Numbered from the stretch's first letter, positions 1 to 8,332 are shown. The stretch is DNA of 12,488 bases from Bacteroidota bacterium (GCA_023406715.1 JAEXVC010000260.1:1-12488), one strand, 5' to 3'. Program-made: numbers and translations. Notes: generated by a model not told the origin, from the sequence alone.

Positions 1-39
1 GTCACAGTCAGGGAATTCATAGGTTCAGGTATTAGTTAA
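1..39 (+). CDS. Possible C-terminal tail of a truncated plus-strand gene
   Basis: Frame 1 is open from the window edge and reads VTVREFIGSGIS before a TAA at 37-39. The other two plus frames close within about the same distance, so the open frame alone is weak evidence. The stronger hint is that a terminator whose T-run lies on the plus strand follows at 153-180, which implies a rightward transcription unit entering from the left. Twelve residues are too few to name a family. The 113 nt between this stop and the hairpin show no other gene. Confidence 0.3.
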   Translation, partial: VTVREFIGSGIS

Positions 40-152
40 GATTGGAAAATAGAGCTGTAAATTTATAGATTTTCAACAAAAATCAAAAGCAAGTTTTAGG
101 TTTCAATAGAGGTTACCGAAAAAATTCAATCGCAAACGAAATACAGAACCGT

Positions 153-180
153 AAAGGACAGGTGAAAACCTGTCCTTTTT
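153..180 (+). terminator. Rho-independent terminator, mainly rightward
   Basis: An 11-bp perfect stem (153-163 with 168-178) closes on a GAAA tetraloop and runs into a T-tract at 176-180. On the minus strand the hairpin starts directly after the antiporter's TAA stop (179-181) but is followed by CTTTACGG, a poor U-tract. It should therefore stop rightward transcription well and leftward transcription less well. It sits between the antiporter and whatever ends at the left edge. Confidence 0.8.
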
Positions 181-1672
181 ATTCATGAACACCCATGTTT
201 TTAAGAGTTTCCATTAATACTTCATGGTTATCAGTAATAATTAATAACTTATCATCCTCGCACAAGACTGTTGTGCCAGTAGGAATAAAAAATTTATTGT
301 TGCGCTTAACCATTACTGCCAAGGTTTTTTCGGGCAATGGAAGATCCATTAAACGGTATCCATCGGACAACGATTGGGCGTTAAGAGTTATTTCTGTTGC
401 AACAGATTTAATCTCATCGGAAAACTCCACATCGAAACTCTCCAGATCTTTTACTTTTTTCCTTCTATCGACTAACTTAAGCAATGCTGCCATACGTGGC
501 AATGTAGTTCCTTGAATTAAAAGCGAAACCAGAGTGCAGAAGAATACTATGTTGAATATCAATCGTGCATGCGGAACTTCAGCATCAAGAGCTATAATTG
601 CAAAAATAATTGGAACAGCTCCACGCAATCCTACCCATGAAACAAACACCTTATCCTTGACTGGCATTTTACGAAAAGGCAAAAGCGATATAAAAACACC
701 CAATGGGCGTGTAATAAATATCATTACCAAACTGATTATTAAACCAGGAATTATTATTGGAACTAACTCGTGGGGATTTACCAATAACCCAAGCGTAAGG
801 AACATTAACAACTGGCTAAGCCATGCTAGACCATCGAAAAAATTAAGCGATGAGCGTTTATGAATGAACCTTGAATTGCCTATAACTAAACCCGAAATGT
901 AAACAGCCAAGTAGGCGTTTCCTTTTAAAAAATAAACTGAGGAAAAAATAAATAGACATATAGTTAATAGCAATATGGGATAAAGCGAGTTATTATCAAT
1001 TTTAATATTATTTGCCACATAAACAGCCAATTTTCCAAGCAAAACACCAAGCAAAGCACCAATGGCCAATTGTAGAAGCAACATGCCTATTGCTACACCA
1101 TAATTCGGAGTACTACCCATCTTTATTAACTCAATCAAGGTGATTGTCAAGACATAAGCCATGGGGTCGTTACTTCCGCTCTCTAGCTCTAACATTGGCC
1201 TAAGATTGTTCTTAAGGTATAATCCTTTGGAACGAAGTATTGAGAAAACGGAAGCCGAATCGGTGGACGACATTGTTGAAGCCAACAAAAGTGCGGTAAT
1301 AAAACCAATTCCTGCAGAACTATAGGTCATTCCTAAAATCCACCAGATGAAAAGCCCAGTAAAAAGTGCTGTTAGCAATACACCTAGTGTTGCCAATAAC
1401 ACACCCTGATAAATAACCGGTTTTATTTCGGAGATTTTTGTATCTAATCCTCCTGAAAAAAGAATTATACTAAGGGCAATTGTTCCAACTACTTGTGTTG
1501 CATGAATATTCTCGAACTGAATTCCCAACCCATCACTACCGCTCAACATCCCAACAGTTAAAAAAAGGAGTAAAGCAGGTACTCCAAATTTATAACCAGC
1601 CTTACTTGCGATAAGACTCAAGAAAAAAAGTACCGAAATTGCCAGCAAAACTAGTTCTATTGTAATCTCCAT
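179..1672 (-). CDS. K+/H+ (CPA1) antiporter, NhaP2/CvrA type, with RCK_C domain
   Basis: This 497-residue inner-membrane protein should exchange cytoplasmic K+ (or Na+) for protons and so help set pH and ion balance. Residues 1 to about 400 form a hydrophobic Na+/H+ exchanger domain with a dozen or so membrane segments. Family signatures are STDSAS (136-141), ELESGSNDP (162-170), which carries the ion-binding ND pair, and WVGLRGAVPI (346-355). Residues from about 415 to 490 look like a TrkA_C/RCK_C regulatory domain (MDLPLPEKT, then a DDKLLII stretch), as in NhaP2/CvrA-type potassium/proton antiporters. E. coli CvrA is longer (about 578 residues); this protein ends soon after RCK_C, so it probably lacks the extra C-terminal domain. 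The ATG at 1670-1672 is followed at once by the first membrane helix, and no strong Shine-Dalgarno is visible. A secDF terminator lies upstream, so it is probably transcribed separately. K+ rather than Na+ as the substrate is inferred from the subfamily. Confidence 0.9.
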   Translation of the reverse strand: MEITIELVLLAISVLFFLSLIASKAGYKFGVPALLLFLTVGMLSGSDGLGIQFENIHATQVVGTIALSIILFSGGLDTKISEIKPVIYQGVLLATLGVLLTALFTGLFIWWILGMTYSSAGIGFITALLLASTMSSTDSASVFSILRSKGLYLKNNLRPMLELESGSNDPMAYVLTITLIELIKMGSTPNYGVAIGMLLLQLAIGALLGVLLGKLAVYVANNIKIDNNSLYPILLLTICLFIFSSVYFLKGNAYLAVYISGLVIGNSRFIHKRSSLNFFDGLAWLSQLLMFLTLGLLVNPHELVPIIIPGLIISLVMIFITRPLGVFISLLPFRKMPVKDKVFVSWVGLRGAVPIIFAIIALDAEVPHARLIFNIVFFCTLVSLLIQGTTLPRMAALLKLVDRRKKVKDLESFDVEFSDEIKSVATEITLNAQSLSDGYRLMDLPLPEKTLAVMVKRNNKFFIPTGTTVLCEDDKLLIITDNHEVLMETLKNMGVHE

Positions 1673-1730
1673 CTCAAATATTAGTTTATCCGCAAGATAA
1701 TAAAAATGAACCTTTCTTGGAGCGACTTAT

Positions 1731-1766
1731 TTAAAACAAAAGAGGCTCAAACAATGTTGAGCCTCT
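1731..1766 (-). terminator. Rho-independent terminator of secDF
   Basis: Read on the minus strand, a 10-bp perfect stem (1757-1766 with 1741-1750) encloses a 6-nt loop and is followed by TTTTGTTTT. It lies about 20 nt after the secDF stop and before the antiporter start, separating the two transcription units. Confidence 0.85.
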
Positions 1767-1786
1767 CCTTTATTATCAAAAATAAA

Positions 1787-4783
1787 TTATTTATTTTTTC
1801 TTGCTTTTCTCTTCTCCCACCACTGTTCAAGATCGTAAGCCAAAGGTGTAGCAACGAATACCGAAGAGTAAGTACCAACACCAATACCCATAATCAAGGC
1901 AAAGATAAATCCACGGATAACCTCTCCACCAAAGAAGAAGATTGGGATTAATACAATCAAAGTTGAGAACGATGTTGAGAACGTACGACTCAATGTATCG
2001 TTAATAGCATTGTTGATATTATCTCTTCTAGAGTGCTTTGGATGAAGTTTGGTATACTCACGAATACGGTCGAAGATAATTACTGTATCGTTAATTGAGT
2101 AACCAATGATAGTAAGCACTGCTGCAATGAACGACTGATCAACTTCAAGACTAAAAGGAACCCTGAAGTATAGTATCGAGAATAATCCGACAGTGAATAC
2201 TGAGTCGTGAGCTAACGAAGCAACTGCACCCGCACTGTAACTCCAGTAACGGAAACGAATTAAGATATAAAGGAAGATTGCAAATAGCGCAGCTATAACG
2301 GCAATAAATGCATCCCTCTTAATATCGTGAGCAATGGTTGGTCCTACCTTAATAGAACTTTGCTTATAGTTGTTTTGGAAATCGTTGAATGTTACATCGC
2401 TTGACATAAATGATTTTGACCCAACGTACATTAATGAATCAACCTCACCATCCACAGCAGGATCGGTGGAAGCAATCTTATACTTGGTTGTAACCTTAAC
2501 CTGATTTGCAGAACCAATGGTTTTAACCTCTGGAGCCTCGCCACCAAAAACTGTTTTCATTTGGTCTGCGACTTCAACAGTGGTAACGGGTTTTTCAAAG
2601 CGAATAATATATGAACGGCCTCCAACAAAATCGATACCTGGGTTCAAGCCTCTAATTGATAAAGAAGCGATTGCTGTAACAATTACCACAACAGAGAAAA
2701 TGTAACCATATTTTCTGATACCAATAAAGTCAATCTTTAATCCGCGGAAGGCATTTTCGGTAAACTTAGTGGAGAACGTTAAAGTCATGTTACGTTTCTC
2801 CATCCAAAGTATAATTAAACGAGTAATAAAAATACCTGTGAATAAAGTGGTAAGAATACCAATTACAAGAGTTGTAGCAAAACCACGAATTGGGCCAGAA
2901 CCAAAGATGTATAGAATAACCCCAGTTAAAAGAGTTGTAACGTTACCGTCGATAATTGCAGATAATGCATTGCTGAAACCCTCCTTAATTGCAAGGCTTA
3001 AACCTTTACCAGATCTTATTTCCTCGCGTATACGTTCAAATATAAGCACGTTAGCATCAACTGCCATACCCATTGTAAGAACGATACCTGCAATACCGGG
3101 TAATGTTAGGGTTGCTCCGAACGATGCTAGAATACCCATCATAAAGAATAGGTTAATCATCAAAACAATATCGGCAACTAAACCTGCTCTACGGCTATAG
3201 TAGAACAACATATAAATAAGAACTACAATAAATGATGCGATGAATGAGTTCAAACCCGAGTTGATAGCCTCCTTACCAAGTGAAGGACCAACAAGTTCTT
3301 CCTTAATAATGTGTGCAGGTGCAGGGAGTTTACCTGACTTAAGAACGTTTGCTAAGTCCTTTGCCTCGTTAATAGTGAAATCGCCAGTAATTTGTGAACG
3401 ACCGCCTTTAATCTCAGTCTGTACTCTAGGATAAGAGTAAACAGAATTATCGAGAACAATTGCAATACACTTTCCAATGTTTTCACCAGTTAATCGCGCC
3501 CAAACCCTAGCACCTTCGGCATCCATACCCATATCAACCTCGGCAGTTCCTTTCTGGTCGCCAAAAGCATCGCGAGCATCGGTTATAGCACCACCATCCA
3601 AAGGAGCTTTTCCTTCACGGCTAGTAAGTTTAATCGCGATAAGCTCATACATGCTCTCCGTCTGGTCCCATTTTGGAGATTTAACACCCCATAAGAATTT
3701 CACATCGCCAGGGAAAAGAGCACGGATTTGTTCCATAGCAAGAATTTCGTTTATTCTTGCGGTATCCTTATGATGAGCCATACCTACCATTGGACCGGCA
3801 GATGGCTGATTTTGCATATTTAAATTAGGACGAAGCAAAGAGAAAAGAGGGAATTTCTTAGCCATATCTGCACTTGCGATATCAGCAGAATCCTTAGTCT
3901 CACTTTGTTGAAGTTTATTTAATAAGTCTTCGTTTGTGCTATCTTTCTTTGCGGCCAACTCTGTTGTAGCTTTAGTTTCTACAGTAGGAGTAGTTGCCGC
4001 TTGAATTTCGGCTAATTTATTGTTAGCAGCAATAAAGTTTGGATAAACATCGGAAAATTCATAGGTTTCCCAGAACTCCAAACTAGCTGTTCCTTGTAGC
4101 AGTTTACGAACACGCTCAGGCTCTTTAACCCCAGGTAATTCAATTACAATTAAGCCGGAGTTCTCCATACGCTGTATGTTTGGCTGAGCTACACCAAACT
4201 TATCGATACGATTACGAAGAATGTTGAACGAGTTATCGATAGCGCTCTCGGCCTCTTCTTTTAAAACTTTTAGAACATCCTCATTGGAAGAGTCAAAGTT
4301 AACTCGACCACGAAGATCTTGAGTGCTAAAAATTGAAGCAAGTTTTGCATTTGGTGCAACCTGTTGGAATGCTTTACCAAACTTATCGATAAAGTGCTCG
4401 TTACCGGGCATCTTCATTGCAACATCCATAGCCTTAATAAAGGATGAATCCTTGCTATTGTTTGAAAGTGCACGCACAAGGTCGGTAACCGAAACCTCGA
4501 GCATAACGTTCATACCACCCTTAAGGTCCAAACCTAAGTTGATTTCGCGTTCCTTACACTCTTTGTAAGTGTATTTACGCACCCAAAGGAAATTATAAAC
4601 AGTTTCTGTTGAAACTGAATCAAGGTAGTGACTTTCCTTCTTTTTATCTACATCACTGCCAACCAAAGCATACTCCCTAGCTTTCTTCTCTACCTTTTTA
4701 GTAACCAAAGTAAACGAAAGCTGAAAAACGCAAACTAGCGCTAATGCAATGGCAATAAACCGTATCGCACCTTTATTCTGCAT
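1787..4783 (-). CDS. secDF: Protein translocase subunit SecDF (SecD-SecF fusion)
   Basis: This 998-residue inner-membrane RND-type protein uses the proton gradient to pull preproteins through SecYEG to the periplasm. A first membrane helix (about 8-27) leads into a large periplasmic P1 region that opens with the SecD signature LGLDLKGG (83-90). The SecD membrane bundle (about 511-660) has the motif GMAVDANVLIFERIREE (572-588) with the proton-relay Asp576. The SecF half starts with a helix at about 692-710 and GIDFVGGR (716-723), then a P4 periplasmic region, then helices that include GYSINDTVIIFDRIRE (894-909) with Asp899. Bacteroidota normally encode SecDF as one chain of about this length. 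Residues about 255-345 are a low-complexity Ala/Thr/Lys/Asp-rich insert in P1 that I would expect to be a flexible linker. The ATG at 4781-4783 precedes a typical charged N-terminus. A -7-like element lies about 50 nt upstream and a terminator lies just after the stop, so it is probably monocistronic. Confidence 0.97.
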   Translation of the reverse strand: MQNKGAIRFIAIALALVCVFQLSFTLVTKKVEKKAREYALVGSDVDKKKESHYLDSVSTETVYNFLWVRKYTYKECKEREINLGLDLKGGMNVMLEVSVTDLVRALSNNSKDSSFIKAMDVAMKMPGNEHFIDKFGKAFQQVAPNAKLASIFSTQDLRGRVNFDSSNEDVLKVLKEEAESAIDNSFNILRNRIDKFGVAQPNIQRMENSGLIVIELPGVKEPERVRKLLQGTASLEFWETYEFSDVYPNFIAANNKLAEIQAATTPTVETKATTELAAKKDSTNEDLLNKLQQSETKDSADIASADMAKKFPLFSLLRPNLNMQNQPSAGPMVGMAHHKDTARINEILAMEQIRALFPGDVKFLWGVKSPKWDQTESMYELIAIKLTSREGKAPLDGGAITDARDAFGDQKGTAEVDMGMDAEGARVWARLTGENIGKCIAIVLDNSVYSYPRVQTEIKGGRSQITGDFTINEAKDLANVLKSGKLPAPAHIIKEELVGPSLGKEAINSGLNSFIASFIVVLIYMLFYYSRRAGLVADIVLMINLFFMMGILASFGATLTLPGIAGIVLTMGMAVDANVLIFERIREEIRSGKGLSLAIKEGFSNALSAIIDGNVTTLLTGVILYIFGSGPIRGFATTLVIGILTTLFTGIFITRLIILWMEKRNMTLTFSTKFTENAFRGLKIDFIGIRKYGYIFSVVVIVTAIASLSIRGLNPGIDFVGGRSYIIRFEKPVTTVEVADQMKTVFGGEAPEVKTIGSANQVKVTTKYKIASTDPAVDGEVDSLMYVGSKSFMSSDVTFNDFQNNYKQSSIKVGPTIAHDIKRDAFIAVIAALFAIFLYILIRFRYWSYSAGAVASLAHDSVFTVGLFSILYFRVPFSLEVDQSFIAAVLTIIGYSINDTVIIFDRIREYTKLHPKHSRRDNINNAINDTLSRTFSTSFSTLIVLIPIFFFGGEVIRGFIFALIMGIGVGTYSSVFVATPLAYDLEQWWEKRKARKNK

Positions 4784-4835
4784 TGTTTAAAATATTTAAT
4801 AATTTGAAAATTTGCTTGTTTCAGAAAATATCGGG

Positions 4836-4843
4836 CAAATATA
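4836..4843 (-). promoter_or_regulatory. Candidate -7 element upstream of secDF
   Basis: On the minus strand this reads TATATTTG, a full match to the Bacteroidota -7 consensus TAnnTTTG, and would give a leader of about 45 nt. No TTTG -33 element is present at the expected spacing. A second TATATTTG lies at 4913-4920, also without a partner. The AT-rich context makes chance matches likely. Confidence 0.3.
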
Positions 4844-4935
4844 TTACTTTTTTTGAGAAATAATTAAGTTTATTACAAGCACCCGTTTTTTGATTGAAGA
4901 TTATGAGTCCGACAAATATAAACCGCTGTGTTTTA

Positions 4936-5364
4936 TTAATTTCGATTTTGCCCCAGAATGAAAATTTTTTTCGACTTAAAATTAATGGACGATACATTCT
5001 GAACCAAAAAATCGCACCCCAAAAGACCGGCAACATTCAAACCAGTTATTTTTTTGTAGAGTTCGCATAACGATGAAAGGTCGGCTAAGGCTATCGGGAA
5101 ATCCTCAAACTTAACACCCGCAACTATCAAACTGGGAATTGATGCCAACTCAATATTCACATTATCGGACATAAATCCAACGGCCACAGTATCGGAGATA
5201 CCTTCTATCCTTTCGCCGGAATCATAGATTTTGTCGAAAACCGAGCGCGATGCACCAGAGTCAACAATTAACTTCACAGGCTCGCCATTAATGGTTGCAT
5301 CAACCAGTATATGGTAACTCTCTGGCTCTAACTCAACCAACTTAAAAGGGATAGACTTTGGCAT
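4936..5364 (-). CDS. Small retropepsin-like aspartyl protease
   Basis: This 142-residue protein fits a single retropepsin-like fold (Asp_protease_2-type). ILVDATINGEPVKLIVDSGAS (19-39) is the strand-hairpin leading to the catalytic DSGA loop with Asp35 as the nucleophile-activating residue. GLLGCDFL (113-120) is the family's second signature, before the last strand. Proteins with a single Asp lobe normally work as homodimers, each chain giving one Asp. There is no signal peptide or membrane helix, so it should be cytoplasmic. Substrates are unknown; I infer none from context. The ATG at 5362-5364 is chosen because the fold begins about 15 residues in and because a good promoter lies about 80 nt upstream. 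The gene is divergent from the histidine kinase and is followed by secDF 152 nt downstream, without an obvious terminator between. Read-through into secDF is possible. Confidence 0.85.
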   Translation of the reverse strand: MPKSIPFKLVELEPESYHILVDATINGEPVKLIVDSGASRSVFDKIYDSGERIEGISDTVAVGFMSDNVNIELASIPSLIVAGVKFEDFPIALADLSSLCELYKKITGLNVAGLLGCDFLVQNVSSINFKSKKIFILGQNRN

Positions 5365-5392
5365 TAATTCTATGTTTACATAAAAATCTTAA

Positions 5393-5433
5393 ACAAATTT
5401 TGATGAGATAGAAAAGATATCATCAGAATTTGT
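5393..5433. promoter_or_regulatory. 14-bp inverted repeat between divergent protease and kinase genes
   Basis: ACAAATTTTGATGA (5393-5406) faces TCATCAGAATTTGT (5420-5433) across a 13-nt spacer. Thirteen of 14 positions are complementary and the fourteenth (T5400/G5426) is a G·U pair in plus-strand RNA. It lies centrally in the 104-nt gap and is not followed by a T-run, so it does not look like a terminator. It could be a regulator-binding site shared by both genes, or a hairpin in the leader of either mRNA. The nearby response regulator is one conceivable ligand, but nothing in the sequence proves this. Confidence 0.5.
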
Positions 5434-5445
5434 AAATTACTGAGC

Positions 5446-5477
5446 CAAAAGTATGCTAATAAAACAATATGAGCAAA
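5446..5477 (-). promoter_or_regulatory. Bacteroidota-type promoter for the aspartyl protease gene
   Basis: On the minus strand, TTTG (5474-5477) is followed after 20 nt by TACTTTTG (5446-5453). Both elements match the -33/-7 consensus and the spacing is normal. The predicted start is near 5440, giving a leader of roughly 75 nt that contains the inverted repeat at 5393-5433. The -33 element lies within the first codons of the divergent histidine kinase. Confidence 0.5.
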
Positions 5478-7454
5478 CTCCTGCCCTTTTGGATTAAGGT
5501 AATTCGACTAACAATACCTATTTATATTGTTGGATATCTTATGTTTGGAGTTCTGCTATTTACCTACATCAATAATACAGTAAAGTCAGACGCCTCGAAA
5601 GAATTGGATTTAGTTGCGCTTGACAAAAAAAATTCACTCAATACTTTTCTGCAAAACGCTGAGCATGATGTTACTATTCTAGCAAACAGTATTAATGTTT
5701 CAATAAAAGAAAGTTCCTTTGATACCATTAACAATCTGCTTCTAGCAAAAACTCTTCAAAAAAATAGTTTTTATGGAGATGTATTCATTTGCAAAGGGGA
5801 TATTCTTGTTCTAATCAAGCTCGATGGTGTGAGTTTATCGTACACCTACTCCAAGCAAAGTATCAAAAGTGAAATAGTGAATGGCAAGCCGTCTCTAACT
5901 ATATTGTTCAATGACGAGAAACGGTCATCAGTAAAATCAATAGTAGTCAAAAGTCCATTCCGAAACAAAGACTATGGTTATATTGGGGTAGATATTCCGT
6001 ACCAAAATATTACCAGAGCAATTACAACTAAATCCGATAGCATAAAACATATATCGACAAAAATTATTGGTGCTAGCGACGCGAAAATATCAAATAACGA
6101 TAAGAGCAAAATTGTAACCCACAGCCCGCTTGAAATTGATGGAATACACTTACACATTATTTTGGAGCAAGACTTGTCAGAATCTAGTTTCTACATAAAA
6201 AACATCGGTTATAGAATCATTCTTATTGGACTTACCATCCTAATAATCTCATTGATAGCGTATGTTGTTCTTATAAAAAAAGCAACTAATCCTTTGGATT
6301 TGCTTAAAAATGAAATAGAAAGCGCCGAGCTAAATACCACCAACACCAACAAAACATACAATGGCAACGATATTGTTGGTTGGCTCAACAACACCTACAA
6401 CAAGTTGATTATGCAAGTTAAACACACCGCCATTCAGCTTGATGAGCGCAACGAGCGGCTGAAACATTTCTACCTTGCTACCACCGATGGAATATACATC
6501 CATCATCAAGGTACGCCTTTAATTTTTAATCCAGCACTAAGAAATCTTACAGGCTACAATGAACAAGAACTTCAGAAACTTCGCCCGAATGATTTCCTGA
6601 TAATTGACGAAGAAGTTTTACAGGCTGCGAAGGAGCAGAGATTCTCGCTTTTTGAGGCAGAACTTAGAACTAAACAGGGTGAAAAACTTCAGGTTGAAGT
6701 ACAAATGAACGAGATAGTATTCAGAGGACAAAAAGCTGAATCATTAGTGATTAGAGATATTACACACCGTAAATCCATTGAGCAGGAACTTCAGCAGGAG
6801 CGTAAACGGCAAGTTAAATCGGTTATTGATGGTCAGGAAAAAGAGCGCCAACGATTATCGCGGGAACTACACGATGGTTTGGGGCAAAACCTTGTGGCTA
6901 TTAAACTAAAACTTGAGAGTATTTCGGCAGAGCAAGCAGGTGCACTTGATGGAACTCTAAATCAGGTAAAGCATATGTTTAGCCATACAATAGATGAAAT
7001 CAGAAGAATTTCCAACAACTTGATGCCTGCAGCGCTTAAAGAGTTCAGCTTAGCTGTAGTGCTAAGGAATCTTTGCACCGAGATTGAGTCGAACTCAGGA
7101 ATAAGCATTGGGCTAACCATTGGAGTGCTGCCGGAATCGCTCGACCAAGTTCTGAAAACATATGTTTACCGGATTGTACAGGAAGCGCTGACTAACACAG
7201 TAAAACACTCAGGGGCCAATAAGGTTTTGGTTTCGGTATTCTCTGATTTCAGCAATCTTCATCTACAAATTGAGGATAATGGTGTTGGCTTTAATTCATC
7301 AAAACTATCGAATAGTGGAAACGGTTTGTACAATATGAAAGAACGCTCAATGTTACTGGGCGGAAAAATCAATATAATATCATCGAAGGGAAAAGGCGTT
7401 AAAATAGTTGCAGAATTCCCTTTAAACCAATCAAAGGCTCAACAATATGATTAA
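5469..7454 (+). CDS. PAS-containing sensor histidine kinase (NarX/DegS-like, HisKA_3)
   Basis: This 661-residue membrane sensor autophosphorylates on His and passes phosphate to the response regulator encoded next. A first helix (about 13-34) and a second (about 247-269) frame an extracytoplasmic sensor region of about 210 residues that I cannot assign to a named fold with certainty; a Cache-like fold is a guess. A short helical linker then leads to a PAS domain (about 330-432). A coiled segment and a HisKA_3 domain follow, with ERQRLSRELHDGLGQNL (459-475) and phospho-acceptor His468. The HATPase_c domain has YRIVQEALTNTVKHSGA (567-583, N576), the G1 box EDNGVGF (602-608) and the G2 box GNGLYNMKER (617-626). 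All catalytic boxes look intact. The ATG at 5469 starts just before the first helix. The last codons overlap the regulator start by 8 nt, indicating translational coupling. The signal is unknown. Confidence 0.95.
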   Translation: MSKLLPFWIKVIRLTIPIYIVGYLMFGVLLFTYINNTVKSDASKELDLVALDKKNSLNTFLQNAEHDVTILANSINVSIKESSFDTINNLLLAKTLQKNSFYGDVFICKGDILVLIKLDGVSLSYTYSKQSIKSEIVNGKPSLTILFNDEKRSSVKSIVVKSPFRNKDYGYIGVDIPYQNITRAITTKSDSIKHISTKIIGASDAKISNNDKSKIVTHSPLEIDGIHLHIILEQDLSESSFYIKNIGYRIILIGLTILIISLIAYVVLIKKATNPLDLLKNEIESAELNTTNTNKTYNGNDIVGWLNNTYNKLIMQVKHTAIQLDERNERLKHFYLATTDGIYIHHQGTPLIFNPALRNLTGYNEQELQKLRPNDFLIIDEEVLQAAKEQRFSLFEAELRTKQGEKLQVEVQMNEIVFRGQKAESLVIRDITHRKSIEQELQQERKRQVKSVIDGQEKERQRLSRELHDGLGQNLVAIKLKLESISAEQAGALDGTLNQVKHMFSHTIDEIRRISNNLMPAALKEFSLAVVLRNLCTEIESNSGISIGLTIGVLPESLDQVLKTYVYRIVQEALTNTVKHSGANKVLVSVFSDFSNLHLQIEDNGVGFNSSKLSNSGNGLYNMKERSMLLGGKINIISSKGKGVKIVAEFPLNQSKAQQYD

Positions 7455-8106
7455 AATTAAAGTTGGCTTGGTGGAAGATCATCAACTCGTAAGAGATGGA
7501 ATTCGTTCCTTAATAGAAGGTGCAGACAATATTGAGGTTGTTGTAGAGGCCTGTAGCGCAAGAGGTATGCTAGACCTGCTAAAAACTTACGATCCCGATA
7601 TTTTACTTGTCGATATCTCGTTACCAGAGATTTCTGGAATTGATTTGGCTCGAATTATTACTTCGGAATACCCAAAAGTTAGGGTGATAATGCTATCGAT
7701 GCATACTGGACAGGAATTCATCTTTAATTCACTAAAAAATGGTGCAAAGGGCTACCTGCATAAAAGTATCTCGCGCGACGAACTAATTGAAGCCATAAAA
7801 GAGGTTTACAATGGTAACGAGTACTTTAGCAAAGAGGTATCGGGTATCATTCTAAAAAATTACTTAAGGCAAATCAAAGACACAGAGAGTGCCGACAATA
7901 ACTCTGAGCAGAAACTCACTCCACGCGAATCGGAAATACTGCAAATGGTTGCGCAGGGTTATTCCAACCAGCTAATTGCCGACAAACTGTATATTAGCGT
8001 TAGAACTGTGGAATCGCACAAGAATCACATTATGCAAAAACTTGAACTTACCACTACCGTGGATTTAGTAAAATATGCGCTCAAGAATAAACTGATTGAT
8101 TTATAG
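7447..8106 (+). CDS. NarL/FixJ-family response regulator
   Basis: This 219-residue DNA-binding regulator is the likely partner of the overlapping kinase. The N-terminal receiver domain (about 4-120) has the acidic pair in VEDH (9-12), phospho-acceptor Asp56 in LLVDISLP, the switch residue Ser84 in MLSMH and the conserved Lys106 in LHKS. After a linker with acidic and polar residues (about 141-155) comes a LuxR-type helix-turn-helix (about 156-213): LTPRESEILQMVAQGYSNQLI, with recognition helix ISVRTVESHKNHI. Length and layout are standard. HisKA_3 kinases typically pair with this regulator class, which supports cognate signalling. Its targets are not evident; autoregulation through the inverted repeat upstream of the kinase is a testable guess. 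The stop is TAG at 8104-8106, and the nearest terminator is about 180 nt downstream. Confidence 0.97.
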   Translation: MIKIKVGLVEDHQLVRDGIRSLIEGADNIEVVVEACSARGMLDLLKTYDPDILLVDISLPEISGIDLARIITSEYPKVRVIMLSMHTGQEFIFNSLKNGAKGYLHKSISRDELIEAIKEVYNGNEYFSKEVSGIILKNYLRQIKDTESADNNSEQKLTPRESEILQMVAQGYSNQLIADKLYISVRTVESHKNHIMQKLELTTTVDLVKYALKNKLIDL

Positions 8107-8288
8107 CAGAAATTGCTCCTGTTAGAATTTTAGTGAAAAAACTCAGAATATTAGAAATTGAACTTTATCAGAAATATCAAAAAACCTTCTGTCGACAATA
8201 TAAAATGCCAAATAGCATAAATAAGAATTCAAAAAGAAATAGAAAACCATTGGAATCTTTATTGGATCTCCCAACGAATTTGTAAAAC

Positions 8289-8322
8289 AAAGCCTTAGCT
8301 CATGACTAAGGCTTTATTTTTT
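8289..8322. terminator. Bidirectional terminator between response regulator and M1 peptidase genes
   Basis: A 10-bp perfect stem (8289-8298 with 8306-8315) with a 7-nt loop is followed on the plus strand by ATTTTTT. On the minus strand the same stem is followed by GTTTT. It lies between convergent genes, about 180 nt after the regulator stop and 11 nt after the peptidase stop. The rest of 8107-8288 shows no gene or structured element that I can recognise. Confidence 0.85.
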
Positions 8323-8332
8323 AAAGATTATG

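Noticed and set aside
1706..1951. An 81-codon plus-strand open frame near the secDF 3' end
   Set aside because: It runs antisense over the secDF terminator and the last codons of secDF. The product is low in recognisable features and no promoter is seen.
2769..3200. A 143-codon plus-strand open frame inside secDF
   Set aside because: It is antisense to the conserved SecD membrane region; the basic and Ile/Pro-rich product is typical of a shadow frame.
4821..5036. A 71-codon open frame on the minus strand
   Set aside because: It overlaps the end of the aspartyl protease in another frame and runs into an AT-rich gap. It has no family motif and the protease frame is clearly the real one.
5453..5497. 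A 14-codon open frame (MLIKQYEQTPALLD) overlapping the kinase start in another frame
   Set aside because: It could be a leader peptide, but short frames like this are common by chance, and nothing such as a codon bias or attenuator supports it.
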